From the NCBI RefSeq assembly GCF_039691755.1, contig NZ_CP137552.1, positions 1,798,001-1,862,000 of the forward strand: a DNA stretch of 64,000 nt, read 5' to 3'. The DNA comes from Halomonas sp. Bachu 37 (GTDB lineage: Bacteria; Pseudomonadota; Gammaproteobacteria; Pseudomonadales; Halomonadaceae). The notes below the pieces were generated by a model. The model was not told where the DNA came from. It made no database searches and saw only the letters and a list, made by a program, of their open reading frames with translations. The first letter of the stretch is position 1; every line of letters begins with the position of its first letter. The translations under genes were made by a program, and so were the position numbers. This document shows positions 54,042-62,620 of this stretch, piece by piece.

Positions 54042-55253
54042 TCAAGCATGGCTTATAACTTCTGCACGGCAATTATTACGTAGATAGGCGGTCATCCGTT
54101 CGCATTCGCGGCCATCGTGCAGGACGGCATGGCGAGCCACGAAATTCACCAAGCGCTGATCGTGACGCCCTTCAAACAGCTCCTGCCATGACTCAGGCAA
54201 CTGCTCCCAAGATTCTATAACTGGCCCTGGTGCATCGGCGAAGTAGTCGCCATAAATGCCCACATCGCGATTAAGGTAATCATCCAGATCCGGCGCCATC
54301 AGGACTATGGGCCGTTTTAGACAAGCATAGTCGTACATCAAGCTGGAATAGTCGGTAATCAACATATCGATTGCCGGAAACAAGGCGTTTACATCAGGAA
54401 ACACACTCACCGGAGCTTCGCGTATGTGTTTATTACCCGCTACCAAGTCTTGCACACCGTTCATCTTCAATGAGGTATGCCCGCGAATGAGCAACAGCAG
54501 GCGATGCTTTTCAAACCACGGCATCAGCGCTTCCAGGCGCTTGCCCTGCGCCACATCAAGGCCTCCCTTTCCTTGCATCCTCAAGGTAGGAGCGTACAAC
54601 ACCACACCGTCATACTCAGTAGTATCGATGCCTGCACGGCGCAGTGATTCAGCAGCGTTGGTCCGGAAAGCATCCCAGCGAGGATAGCCGAGCGCGACTA
54701 CTCTTTCGCTGGATAAACCAAAGGCCGACATCATTCTCTCCCGCGCGATTTCAGAAGCCACCAGCACCTGATGGGGGCTGCGCTGCCCCGGAAGAGCCCG
54801 GCGTAGATAGCGATCGAAGACGCCGGTCAAGACGCCCAGACGCGAGGAGCGGGCATCTTGCACCAATCGCTTGAGGGGCGTGCCATGGGTCAGGTTGATC
54901 AACTGCCCGCCGAGCGAAGCATGGGCATTGACGTCATCGGCCGAATGCGTGACAAGAAACAGCCGGGCACGTAATGACACCAGTATCCCTTTTGCCGAGT
55001 AGGCGAGATAAGCTTCACCACCTTCATCACGCGCCCGCTTCACTACCTCGCGGTCATGAGCCAACCAGACGGCGCGCAGGTCCGGCTCGTTATCGCGCAC
55101 GTGGCGATACAGATAACTGGCATTATCAGCGAATTGGCGGCCGTGCCAGGCCCCGAAGACCCATAGACGGTCATTACGGGGAAAGCACCAGCCAATCAGA
55201 CAAAGAGGCATCCAGGTAAGCTGCTTTGCCAAACGAAATGCATAGGAAGACAT
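54042..55253 (-). CDS. TagF/TagB-like polyol-phosphate (CDP-glycerol) transferase
   Basis: A 403-residue protein of the CDP-glycerol glycerophosphotransferase family, which adds glycerol- or ribitol-phosphate units to a lipid-linked polymer. INLTHGTPLKRL, the VALGYPRWDAF region and DMLITDYSSLMYDYACLKRPIV are the conserved motifs. The N-terminus is hydrophobic (about 9-22) and could bind the membrane. It lies 39 nt downstream of the TagD-like gene, the natural supplier of CDP-glycerol. In Gram-negative bacteria such pairs make polyol-phosphate capsules. Confidence 0.9.
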   Translation of the reverse strand: MSSYAFRLAKQLTWMPLCLIGWCFPRNDRLWVFGAWHGRQFADNASYLYRHVRDNEPDLRAVWLAHDREVVKRARDEGGEAYLAYSAKGILVSLRARLFLVTHSADDVNAHASLGGQLINLTHGTPLKRLVQDARSSRLGVLTGVFDRYLRRALPGQRSPHQVLVASEIARERMMSAFGLSSERVVALGYPRWDAFRTNAAESLRRAGIDTTEYDGVVLYAPTLRMQGKGGLDVAQGKRLEALMPWFEKHRLLLLIRGHTSLKMNGVQDLVAGNKHIREAPVSVFPDVNALFPAIDMLITDYSSLMYDYACLKRPIVLMAPDLDDYLNRDVGIYGDYFADAPGPVIESWEQLPESWQELFEGRHDQRLVNFVARHAVLHDGRECERMTAYLRNNCRAEVISHA

Positions 55254-55292
55254 TGAAGATTCCTGGCCGGCGCCGCCGGCGTCGAGAACAAG

Positions 55293-55754
55293 TTAACCGA
55301 AGTCTTTACGCAACGTATCCAATACATCAAAGGCGTTCATCAGCTCTTCTCGTGAAACGCTGTAAAAAGGGTTGAGGGAGCGTTTGAGCTGGGTAGTAGA
55401 TACGCCGTCGGTACGTGACAGATACACCACTTCGCAGTGAGGTTTGAGGAAATCGAAAGCCCCTTTCCAGTCTTCGCCGATAGCGAATGTATGCACCGCA
55501 TAGCGCTGGATATCGTCTAGCTTCTGGTCCCAGTTGGTCTCGGGAATAACATGGTCCACATAACGGAGTGAGCGCACGATCTCGGCACGATGCTCAAACG
55601 GGATCAAGGTGCGCTTGCCTTTCCCGGCATTGAATTCATCGGTGGAAACACCCACGATCAACCGATCGCCCAATCCTGAAAGACGTCGCAGCAAGTTGAG
55701 ATGGCCGATATGAAACATATCGAAGGTGCCATAGGTGATTACCGTCTTAGCCAT
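55293..55754 (-). CDS. tagD: TagD-like glycerol-3-phosphate cytidylyltransferase
   Basis: A 153-residue nucleotidyltransferase with the H15-I-G-H18 catalytic motif (TYGTFDMFHIGHLNLL) and RTDGVSTTQLK near 115, exactly as TagD. It activates glycerol-3-phosphate (or a related polyol phosphate) as the CDP derivative. GGAGGG precedes the start. A damaged second copy of the first 22 codons lies at 57228-57292. Size and motif match TagD best; other HIGH-type cytidylyltransferases are not fully excluded. Confidence 0.9.
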   Translation of the reverse strand: MAKTVITYGTFDMFHIGHLNLLRRLSGLGDRLIVGVSTDEFNAGKGKRTLIPFEHRAEIVRSLRYVDHVIPETNWDQKLDDIQRYAVHTFAIGEDWKGAFDFLKPHCEVVYLSRTDGVSTTQLKRSLNPFYSVSREELMNAFDVLDTLRKDFG

Positions 55755-56196
55755 ATATTGCCCTCCATTACCATATCGTCCAGTTTAATTCGATTAAATT
55801 GCGGGGCCAGTCGAATATTTCTTCCTGTTAATAAATCGAATTTAGAGACGCAGCCAATCCAGCGCTTACGACAAATCGAGACACAGATCCCCAGTTAATC
55901 ACAAATGTTAAAACTCTGATTCATCAGGTGGATTTATCTATAATTGGACACCCCACCATTTCAACTAAGAGTGTTCACGACAAACCTTCTGGTAACTAAA
56001 TATGCCTTTTACGAAAATAATCGCCTTCAAATTACGAAAAAATTGCTTTCAACACAGGACTATAAATCATCAAACTGTTTCTTGAAGTGAATATAATTAA
56101 ATTATATGCATTATATTAAATATAAGAACAATGTAAATATGATATTAATAGTTAGCATATTTTGAATAATTATAAGCGGCGCAGTGATTTACAAAA
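55755..56196. other. AT-rich spacer between tagD and a PRT-HAD gene
   Basis: No gene is supported here. The composition is the lowest in GC of the locus, with long A/T runs at 56090-56160. No JUMPStart/ops-like sequence was found. It should hold the promoter of tagD and tagF. It lies between two copies of the tagD start, so it probably arrived with the PRT-HAD gene. Confidence 0.4.
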
Positions 56197-57168
56197 TCAC
56201 CCTGTTTTTCTCTTTACAGCTTTCACAGGGTGCCTCAAATTAAGCAAATTCACTGTGTTCCTAATGAAGCGTTTCGCAAAACTGCGTAGTCCCTTTTTGT
56301 TAGGAGCTTTATCTTCTGCCGTATAGACTCGGTTGTCTTCATAGCAATAAACAGGTTTTCCCGAAATTCTAGCAATATTACCAGCCTGCCGAGGGCTACT
56401 TTCGATAAAGAAGATGTAGTCCGAGTTCTTGTAGAAAAGCCCCTTGTGTGAGGAATGAACTCCTTGACGCCGTCGCTCCTCCTTCGAAGGCAGATCCAAC
56501 ATGACTAGATGCTCATAATCAATACCGTGCTGCTCAAGCCACGTTACTGTTTGGCTACGGTATTTTTCAAGCCGGTTGGTTACCAGGCAGCCGATTCGGG
56601 CTGAAGGCAGGAAAAGTGGTTCCGCATTATTCAAAAAAGTAACGTACTGCTCTCCATCATCATTCTCTTGGGCGGTAGGGTCGACGCATAGCACTCCATC
56701 GATATCAAAACACGATTGTGAAAGCATGGCCGGGGCGAAGAGGCTCCATTGGAAAATATAAGGCGATTGCATGATGGATAAGACTATATCAACATGCTGC
56801 TTACCGTCAGGATCTGCATAGATCGCCAAGGTATCGATAGAGCAAGGGCAACCACCGGGGATCGCGTCTCGTGCTTGTTGCATGGTTCGTCCCGTCACAA
56901 CACTATCGTCGACGAGAAGAACCTTTCTTGCATCCCATGCAGCGCTGGGCTGCCCCCCTGCCCTCCTGCGCAACCGTGTTATCAACGGCTGATTTGCTAT
57001 AAAGTCGGGAAGACCCATCACATCGATATGCAAGCCCAAAGCAATCATGCTGGCCGGAATCATGCCACTACGGGGAACACCTACAACTAAATCATAGCCT
57101 TTCCCCTGAATGCTAAATAAGGACGCAGCAATATCCACGCTCAAATCACCATAGGATTTAAAATTCAT
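56197..57168 (-). CDS. Phosphoribosyltransferase-HAD fusion protein of capsule loci
   Basis: A 323-residue cytoplasmic protein with two parts. Residues about 20-125 are a type I phosphoribosyltransferase: LVVGVPRSGMIPASM and the PRPP loop VLLVDDSVVTGRT (about 80-92). Residues about 150-290 are a HAD-like domain: nucleophile motif FDIDGVLCVDPT (about 154-165), then CLVTNRL (motif II) and FFIESS. The pairing recalls the phosphoribosyl-transfer and phosphatase domains of the type b capsule polymerase Bcs3. It may add ribose-5-phosphate from PRPP to a polymer and then remove the phosphate. This is inference. The C-terminus is basic. Confidence 0.8.
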   Translation of the reverse strand: MNFKSYGDLSVDIAASLFSIQGKGYDLVVGVPRSGMIPASMIALGLHIDVMGLPDFIANQPLITRLRRRAGGQPSAAWDARKVLLVDDSVVTGRTMQQARDAIPGGCPCSIDTLAIYADPDGKQHVDIVLSIMQSPYIFQWSLFAPAMLSQSCFDIDGVLCVDPTAQENDDGEQYVTFLNNAEPLFLPSARIGCLVTNRLEKYRSQTVTWLEQHGIDYEHLVMLDLPSKEERRRQGVHSSHKGLFYKNSDYIFFIESSPRQAGNIARISGKPVYCYEDNRVYTAEDKAPNKKGLRSFAKRFIRNTVNLLNLRHPVKAVKRKTG

Positions 57169-57227
57169 ATTTACTTATCCAGAGATATTAATGTGATTTT
57201 CTAAGTAGCTTGGTAATGCTAACCAAA

Positions 57228-57292
57228 CAGCAAATTGCGATGGCCAATATGAAAATATCGAAGGTGCCATAAGTAATTAGCGTCTTGGCCAT
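57228..57292 (-). pseudogene. Broken copy of the tagD 5' end
   Basis: Starting at 57292, the minus strand encodes AKTLITYGTFDI, matching tagD codon by codon. One base is missing after codon 12, after which shifting the frame recovers FHIGHRNLL. Homology stops after 65 nt. It is a scar of recombination or duplication at the tagD start. It lies between the PRT-HAD gene and a GT2 gene. Confidence 0.8.
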
Positions 57293-57323
57293 GGCTCTTA
57301 TCTCCCTTTCACTTCGTCCCGGT

Positions 57324-58244
57324 TCATTTGATTCGGCTGCGCAACCTGTTGAAGTAAGGCTGGGGCACGAGCAGTGAAACGGCATGCAGCCATAGCCGCA
57401 TATTCATTCCGCCAGGCGACAATGCTTTCAAGTCCTGGCGCACCGATTGACCGAGCTGTTTCTTCTCCACTGCCCAGGAAAGCACCTTTCGATTGATCGC
57501 CAAACGAAACTGGCGTCGCTCATCGGGTGCCAGCTTCGTTTCGTACTCCTTCAGAAGATCCAGGCTGGGATGCAAATCGATCAAGTTGCGCTTGTCGCGG
57601 GTAATATCACTGTGCTCAAGCAGCCATAAGCTGGTCACCGTGGCGTTGTAATGTATCGCTTCCATTTCACATAGCGCCTTTAACCAGAAATAGACGTCGC
57701 CTCCACGACGGTAATGACCAGCCGGAAAGCCACCCAGCGACAGGAATCGCTCGCGTCGAATACATGCACCGTTCATATGGATGAAGTCAAAGCGAGCGAA
57801 GGCACATAGAGCTTTCTGACGGTGCAGCCGGCCGACGGGGACTCCATGAATTCGCGGCAAGCGCCGCTGGCCTTCCATCTTTTGATAAGCATTGACGAAC
57901 AGTTCGATCCCCGGAAAGTGAGCAATGTCATCGGTAAAACAAGACAAATGATCGAACAGGAGAATGTCATCGGCATCGAAGAAAACAAGCCACGGTGCGG
58001 TAGACTTCTCGGCACCGAAATTACGTGCCGCATAGCCGCCTGGCCCTGGCGGACTACGCTGGTAAACCTTCAACAAACCGGCCTGCTCATGCTCTCGCAG
58101 AATATCGAGAGAGCCATCGGTGGAGCCGTCGTCCACTGCAATTATTTCGAAGTCCCGAAATGTTTGGCGATACAGGCATTCCAGTGAATTCGCTAAGGTC
58201 GCCACCTTGTTATAGACCGGCATGACCACCGAAATAAAAGCCAT
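57324..58244 (-). CDS. Glycosyltransferase family 2
   Basis: A 306-residue GT-A glycosyltransferase. ISVVMPVYNKVATLANSLECL is the usual start; IIAVDDGSTDGSLDIL and WLVFFDADDILL carry the nucleotide and DxD metal motifs; GGDVYFWLKAL is the acceptor-side ED/GD region. AGGAA precedes the start. The C-terminal 60 residues form helices with a hydrophobic patch. Sugar and acceptor are not predictable. Confidence 0.9.
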   Translation of the reverse strand: MAFISVVMPVYNKVATLANSLECLYRQTFRDFEIIAVDDGSTDGSLDILREHEQAGLLKVYQRSPPGPGGYAARNFGAEKSTAPWLVFFDADDILLFDHLSCFTDDIAHFPGIELFVNAYQKMEGQRRLPRIHGVPVGRLHRQKALCAFARFDFIHMNGACIRRERFLSLGGFPAGHYRRGGDVYFWLKALCEMEAIHYNATVTSLWLLEHSDITRDKRNLIDLHPSLDLLKEYETKLAPDERRQFRLAINRKVLSWAVEKKQLGQSVRQDLKALSPGGMNMRLWLHAVSLLVPQPYFNRLRSRIK

Positions 58245-58344
58245 ATCAGGGGGTTCCTGTGCTGTTCCAAGGGCGCTACCCAGGGCGAGGAAGAGTATCG
58301 TTGGCTACATCGCTTGGCGATGCTTCAGCTTGGGCGGAGCGGGC

Positions 58345-59571
58345 TTATGAAGCGCGCGAGGCTTTATCGAGTGTCTTGGGTTCGAATGTTTTTTGCTGGG
58401 TGTCGCGATAGGCAGGCTTCTCAATCCCCATTGCCTCCAGCATAACGGCGTTTACCTTATGCACGTCGTATCTGTCTTGAACGATTTCATGGGAGCGTTG
58501 CCCCATGGTCTGCACTAGTTCTGGACGGTCGATGAAATGCTGCATGGCCTCTACCAGAGCATCCACATCCTTTACCGGCACCAGATAGCCGTTCTCACCC
58601 TCGATCACGGTTTCTCGACAACCCGGTGCATCGGTGGTGATCACCGCCCGTCCCATCGACATGGCTTCCAGCACAGAACGCGGCGTGCCTTCACGGTAAA
58701 AGCTGGGCAGCACATAAACACTGCACTCGGCAATTGCCGGGCGAACATCGCTCAACCAACCGAGATGTTCGATGCTGCCTTCCCTCACCCAGGTATCCAG
58801 CTCTTCCTGGGTAATCGTGTCGGGGTTGCTGTCGATGTCACCGGCGAGTTGAAATACCATTTCGGGGTGCTGCTGCTTGATTATTCTTGCGGCACTGGCG
58901 TACTGGCGAACCCCCTTGTCACCCAGCAGCCGGGCAACCAGCAAAAAGCGCGGCGGGCCTGATGGCAAGGGGGCCAGCGCGAAATGATTCATATCCACCC
59001 CCGACCCATTGAGTACCTGGGAAGGCACCCGGTCGGAGAGTATTCCAGTCTCACGAAATAGGCCTTCATCGTCGGGATTCTGAAAAAACACCCGGTCAGT
59101 GTTATTCAAAGCCAGCGAATACAGTCTTTTTACCACTTGAAAGACCAAAGCACGCTTGCCCCTAGCCTCCCCGGCAAAGGCGTACCCCAGGCCGGTGATC
59201 AAGGCGTAGCGCCGGGTCACCCCGGCCAGCCAGGCCGCCAGCATCCCGTAGACGACGGGCTTGATGGTATAGCCCAGAACGGTCTGTGGCTGGATACGTC
59301 GCATGAGACGGTACAGCGCTTGCAACGTCAGCAGATCGCGCCACGGGTTCAGGCCGGTTCGCTGCATGGGGATATCGTGAGTCACCGCCCCCCAGGCCTC
59401 GAGCTGCCTGCGGGTGGCCGGGTCTTCATGTAGACCGGGGGCCGCTGCATGCACTTCCAGTCCCGTCTCGATCAACGCCTGCACCAGCGGTCCTCGAAAG
59501 TTGACCAGGGAGTAGCTTGAGCCCGCCACCAGCAGAAAGCGGCGATTCGAAACAGTGACCTTGGGATTCAT
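58345..59571 (-). CDS. Glycosyltransferase family 4
   Basis: A 408-residue GT-B retaining glycosyltransferase. RRFLLVAGSSYSLVNFRGPLV is the N-terminal Rossmann start; FLLVARLLGDKGVRQY and the EX7E-type YVLPSFYREGTPRSVLEAMSMGRAVI are diagnostic of GT4. The start MNPKVTVSN has GAGGAG upstream; 29 extra upstream residues in the frame are not typical. It resembles PglA/CapM-type enzymes that act early after the phosphoglycosyl transferase, probably on the lipid-linked first sugar. Confidence 0.9.
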   Translation of the reverse strand: MNPKVTVSNRRFLLVAGSSYSLVNFRGPLVQALIETGLEVHAAAPGLHEDPATRRQLEAWGAVTHDIPMQRTGLNPWRDLLTLQALYRLMRRIQPQTVLGYTIKPVVYGMLAAWLAGVTRRYALITGLGYAFAGEARGKRALVFQVVKRLYSLALNNTDRVFFQNPDDEGLFRETGILSDRVPSQVLNGSGVDMNHFALAPLPSGPPRFLLVARLLGDKGVRQYASAARIIKQQHPEMVFQLAGDIDSNPDTITQEELDTWVREGSIEHLGWLSDVRPAIAECSVYVLPSFYREGTPRSVLEAMSMGRAVITTDAPGCRETVIEGENGYLVPVKDVDALVEAMQHFIDRPELVQTMGQRSHEIVQDRYDVHKVNAVMLEAMGIEKPAYRDTQQKTFEPKTLDKASRAS

Positions 59572-59672
59572 GAAAACTCCTCGATGAGACACCAGGCAGG
59601 ACGAGCAGCTTGCGCTTACGCCTGGCGTTGAAGAATGGGATCTAGCGAAACACGACAAGCCTACGAACCGCG

Positions 59673-60887
59673 TCAGGTACTAGCCTTCATGACGTCTTGC
59701 AGGACTTGGCAGGTTTTATCGAGCTCGTCCTGAGTGATCGTGGGATGACACAAAAACATCAGGCTGGTCTGGCCCAGCTCCCGCGCCACGGGTAGCCGTG
59801 CTTGCGGCTGCCAGCCGGTGTTCTCAAAGGCCTTTTCGCGATATACCTCGGAGCAGCCCCCCGAGAAACAGGGCACGCCACGCTCGTTGATCTCAGCGAG
59901 AATCCGATCACGATCCCAGCCTGGCTTGAGCCTTTTCGGCTCGACAAATACGTGGCACTTATAGGCAGCATGCCGGGAGTATTCGCTTATGCAGCTGGGT
60001 ACGCTGCCGGAGTTGAACATCGGCACCCGCAGCCCAGAGCAATCGACCGCCGCTTGCCAGATGCGTTGCGCGTTATCCCGGCGTTTAGCGCTCCATTCAG
60101 GCATGCGTTCAAGCTGTATACGGCCGATGGCGGCCTGCATCTCCGTCATGCGCCAGTTCGTGCCGAAGCTCTCGTGCAACCAGCGGAAACCGGGCGGATG
60201 GTCTTGTATGTGGACGGCGTCCCAACTCTTGCCGTGATCCTTGAAGGCCCACATTCTTTTCCACAACGGGGTATCGTCCGTGGTGACCATCCCCCCTTCA
60301 CCGCCGGTGGTCATGATCTTGTCCTGACAGAACGACCAACAGCCCACATGTCCGATACTGCCCACGCTCTTGCCACGATAGCGAGCGCCATGGGCCTGAG
60401 CGCAGTCTTCGATCACATAGAGCCTGTGCTGCTCGGCCAATGCCATCAGCTCGTCCATATCGCATGGCCAACCCGCTAGATGAACCGCGATGATCGCGCG
60501 AGTCCGTGGAGTGATCTTCTCGGCAACTGTCGCGGCGGTGATGTTTTGCGATTCACGATCGATGTCAGCGAATACCGGCACAGCACCGACATTGACGATG
60601 CTAGACGCCGACGCCACGAAAGTACGCGCAGTGACAATGACCTCCTCGTGTTCTTGCTCGCCGATTCCCAGCCCTTTCAGTGCCAATTCCAATGCCGCGG
60701 TACCGTTTGCCAGGGCAATGGCATGCTGTGACCCGACAAAACGGGCAAACTCTCGTTCGAATTCGAGCCCTTCCTCGCCGGTCCAGTAATTCACCTGATT
60801 GGACAGCAGCACGCGCTGCACCGCCTGCGATTCTTCCGCGGTAAAGGAGGGCCAAGGGGAAAAAGGTCCGTTAAGCATGGCTGTCAT
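59673..60887 (-). CDS. DegT/DnrJ/EryC1-family sugar aminotransferase
   Basis: A 404-residue PLP enzyme that aminates a nucleotide-linked keto-sugar. The PLP lysine is in SFCQDKIMTTGGEGGM (about 190); GTAALELALKGL and VIEDCAQAHGARYRG are family segments. It overlaps the ATP-grasp stop by 17 nt; an ATG nine nt later is an equally likely start. No dehydratase (FlmA/PglF type) is in the window, so the keto-sugar may be made elsewhere. Its product would be a 3- or 4-amino sugar unit. Confidence 0.88.
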   Translation of the reverse strand: MTAMLNGPFSPWPSFTAEESQAVQRVLLSNQVNYWTGEEGLEFEREFARFVGSQHAIALANGTAALELALKGLGIGEQEHEEVIVTARTFVASASSIVNVGAVPVFADIDRESQNITAATVAEKITPRTRAIIAVHLAGWPCDMDELMALAEQHRLYVIEDCAQAHGARYRGKSVGSIGHVGCWSFCQDKIMTTGGEGGMVTTDDTPLWKRMWAFKDHGKSWDAVHIQDHPPGFRWLHESFGTNWRMTEMQAAIGRIQLERMPEWSAKRRDNAQRIWQAAVDCSGLRVPMFNSGSVPSCISEYSRHAAYKCHVFVEPKRLKPGWDRDRILAEINERGVPCFSGGCSEVYREKAFENTGWQPQARLPVARELGQTSLMFLCHPTITQDELDKTCQVLQDVMKAST

Positions 60888-61947
60888 CCATAGCCAGCAA
60901 GTCTTTCTCGTTCATCACGAGGGGCGTCTCATCCACATCCCTGAGGAATATAGTGCCTCTAGGAAATTCATAATGCTGGTATTCTAAGGAGAAATTATCC
61001 GGGTTGAGGTTGGCTTCCAGATAGTCCAACGGCAAGTTGGCCCCCGCCTTGGCCAATGATGAAGCGAAGGCAACGAACCTTACGTTTATCTCGGTTATCA
61101 TGGGTATGCCTTGCGCATTTTCCTTGAAGTCAACGGTAAAAATGCCATTAGCTTTCGCTTTAAACTGACTGAATATCGAATTAATCGCGTCATCGGCAAT
61201 ATCGACGAGACCCTTGTCGTTGATCATTCTTCCAAACGATGTGTTGCCTGTAATACCGGAGGGCGCCACCTTGGCCATGACGTATTCCAAGCGTTCAGCA
61301 CAGGCGGATCGGAAAATCTTTCCATTCTTGTAAAGCACTTTACACGCCAGATTCCTTCCAGGCAGGAATTCTGAAGCGATGAATTCTTCAATTCGTGGGT
61401 TGATTTTCATCCACTCATCCAGTTCCTGCTCATTGTTGATCTTCAAAGAACCCAGGCCGCTTGAACCAACAGTTCCACGCACCCAGAAAGGGTATTCAAC
61501 CGTAATTTTTTTTCTGTCAGTTTGATTCAGGAAAGTGCAGTAGCTGGGTATATAGCTTTTATCCTTGAGCAAGTCATGAAGTGACTTCTTATCGACCAAT
61601 GCTGCGGTAGGCTTAAAAGGAGAAATAAAGGCCTTGCACGGTAGCCCTTCGCGATCTTGTCTTTCGGACCAGGCCACGACCTCCGCTTCGGGTAACACTA
61701 CGGCGAACTCGATTTGATGACGATCAATTATTTTCGCTATCTTTTCCCAGTACCTTTCGTCATTCGCCTTTGGTACCAGGTAGGTCTTGCTGTAGGAAGC
61801 CGTGTCATACAGACCGATCGCCAGACGATTGGCATCCACGCCGATGAAATTATAGTTATCGCATTTAGAATCGGCAATGGATCTGACAAAGCTGCGAGGC
61901 GTCGGTCCTCCTACGCCAGTGACTAGCACATTAATTTTTTTAGTCAT
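60871..61947 (-). CDS. ATP-grasp (carbamoyl-phosphate-synthase-like) protein
   Basis: A 358-residue ATP-grasp ligase. VLVTGVGGPTPRSFVRSI (N-terminal Rossmann), FWVRGTVGSSGLGSLKI (ATP loop) and FTVDFKENAQGIPMITEINVRF (metal-binding Glu/Asn) are present. The start MTKKINVLVTG is preceded by GAGGTGA and overlaps the sugar-transferase stop by 8 nt. In capsule loci such proteins may attach amino acids or small acids to an amino sugar; the neighbouring aminotransferase fits, but the substrate is inference. Confidence 0.85.
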   Translation of the reverse strand: MTKKINVLVTGVGGPTPRSFVRSIADSKCDNYNFIGVDANRLAIGLYDTASYSKTYLVPKANDERYWEKIAKIIDRHQIEFAVVLPEAEVVAWSERQDREGLPCKAFISPFKPTAALVDKKSLHDLLKDKSYIPSYCTFLNQTDRKKITVEYPFWVRGTVGSSGLGSLKINNEQELDEWMKINPRIEEFIASEFLPGRNLACKVLYKNGKIFRSACAERLEYVMAKVAPSGITGNTSFGRMINDKGLVDIADDAINSIFSQFKAKANGIFTVDFKENAQGIPMITEINVRFVAFASSLAKAGANLPLDYLEANLNPDNFSLEYQHYEFPRGTIFLRDVDETPLVMNEKDLLAMDDSHA

Positions 61948-62563
61948 TTTTTTCACCTCTGTCATTTCGCAGTTTCGATTCCTTGAAATTCGGCATGGCG
62001 ACTTCACTGGAATGACTGATACCTTCGCGCACGAATACTTTCTTTACTGTAAGCAGCAATATCTTGATATCGAGAAGAAAATTCCGGTTGTCTACGTACC
62101 AGACGTCATAATCGAATTTTCTGTCCCAGGTAATCGTGTTGCGCCCGTTGACTTGCGCCCAGCCGGTCACCCCTGGACGAACCTCATGGCGTCGCGACTG
62201 GTACGTGCTATAAAACGGCAAATATTCCATCAATAATGGCCGCGGCCCCACCAAACTCATGTCGCCTTTAAGAACATTCCAGAGCTCAGGCAATTCATCC
62301 AGGCTTGTGGATCGTAGGCGCCTACCAAAGGGAGTCAAGCGCTCTTTTTCCGTTAATCTCCTACCATGTTTATCATAAGCATCGCGCATGGAACGGAACT
62401 TGATGATCTCGAACGGCTTGCCATAAAGCCCGGGGCGAGTCTGACGAAAAAAAATAGGTGACCCCATCTTATAGCGAATCATCAGAGCGACGACGACTAA
62501 TACTGGAGAGAGCAAGATCAATCCGGTCAGCGAAGTAATAAAATCGAATTGGCGCTTTAACAT
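61940..62563 (-). CDS. Initiating phosphoglycosyl transferase, PglC-like
   Basis: A 207-residue monotopic bacterial sugar transferase that loads the first sugar-phosphate onto undecaprenyl phosphate. Residues about 6-30 form the re-entrant membrane helix; FRQTRPGLYGKPFEIIKFRSMR, SLDELPELWNVLKGDMSLVGPRP (catalytic Asp-Glu) and RPGVTGWAQVNGRN are canonical. It lacks the long N-terminal part of WbaP, so it is of the PglC size class. The ATG at 62563 replaces a TTG two codons earlier. It starts the chain in which the GT4 and GT2 enzymes extend. Confidence 0.93.
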   Translation of the reverse strand: MLKRQFDFITSLTGLILLSPVLVVVALMIRYKMGSPIFFRQTRPGLYGKPFEIIKFRSMRDAYDKHGRRLTEKERLTPFGRRLRSTSLDELPELWNVLKGDMSLVGPRPLLMEYLPFYSTYQSRRHEVRPGVTGWAQVNGRNTITWDRKFDYDVWYVDNRNFLLDIKILLLTVKKVFVREGISHSSEVAMPNFKESKLRNDRGEKND

Positions 62564-62620
62564 AGACAACCACCATCTTATCTAGTAAGAATGAAACAGC
62601 CTTTCAATCTCTACTCACAT

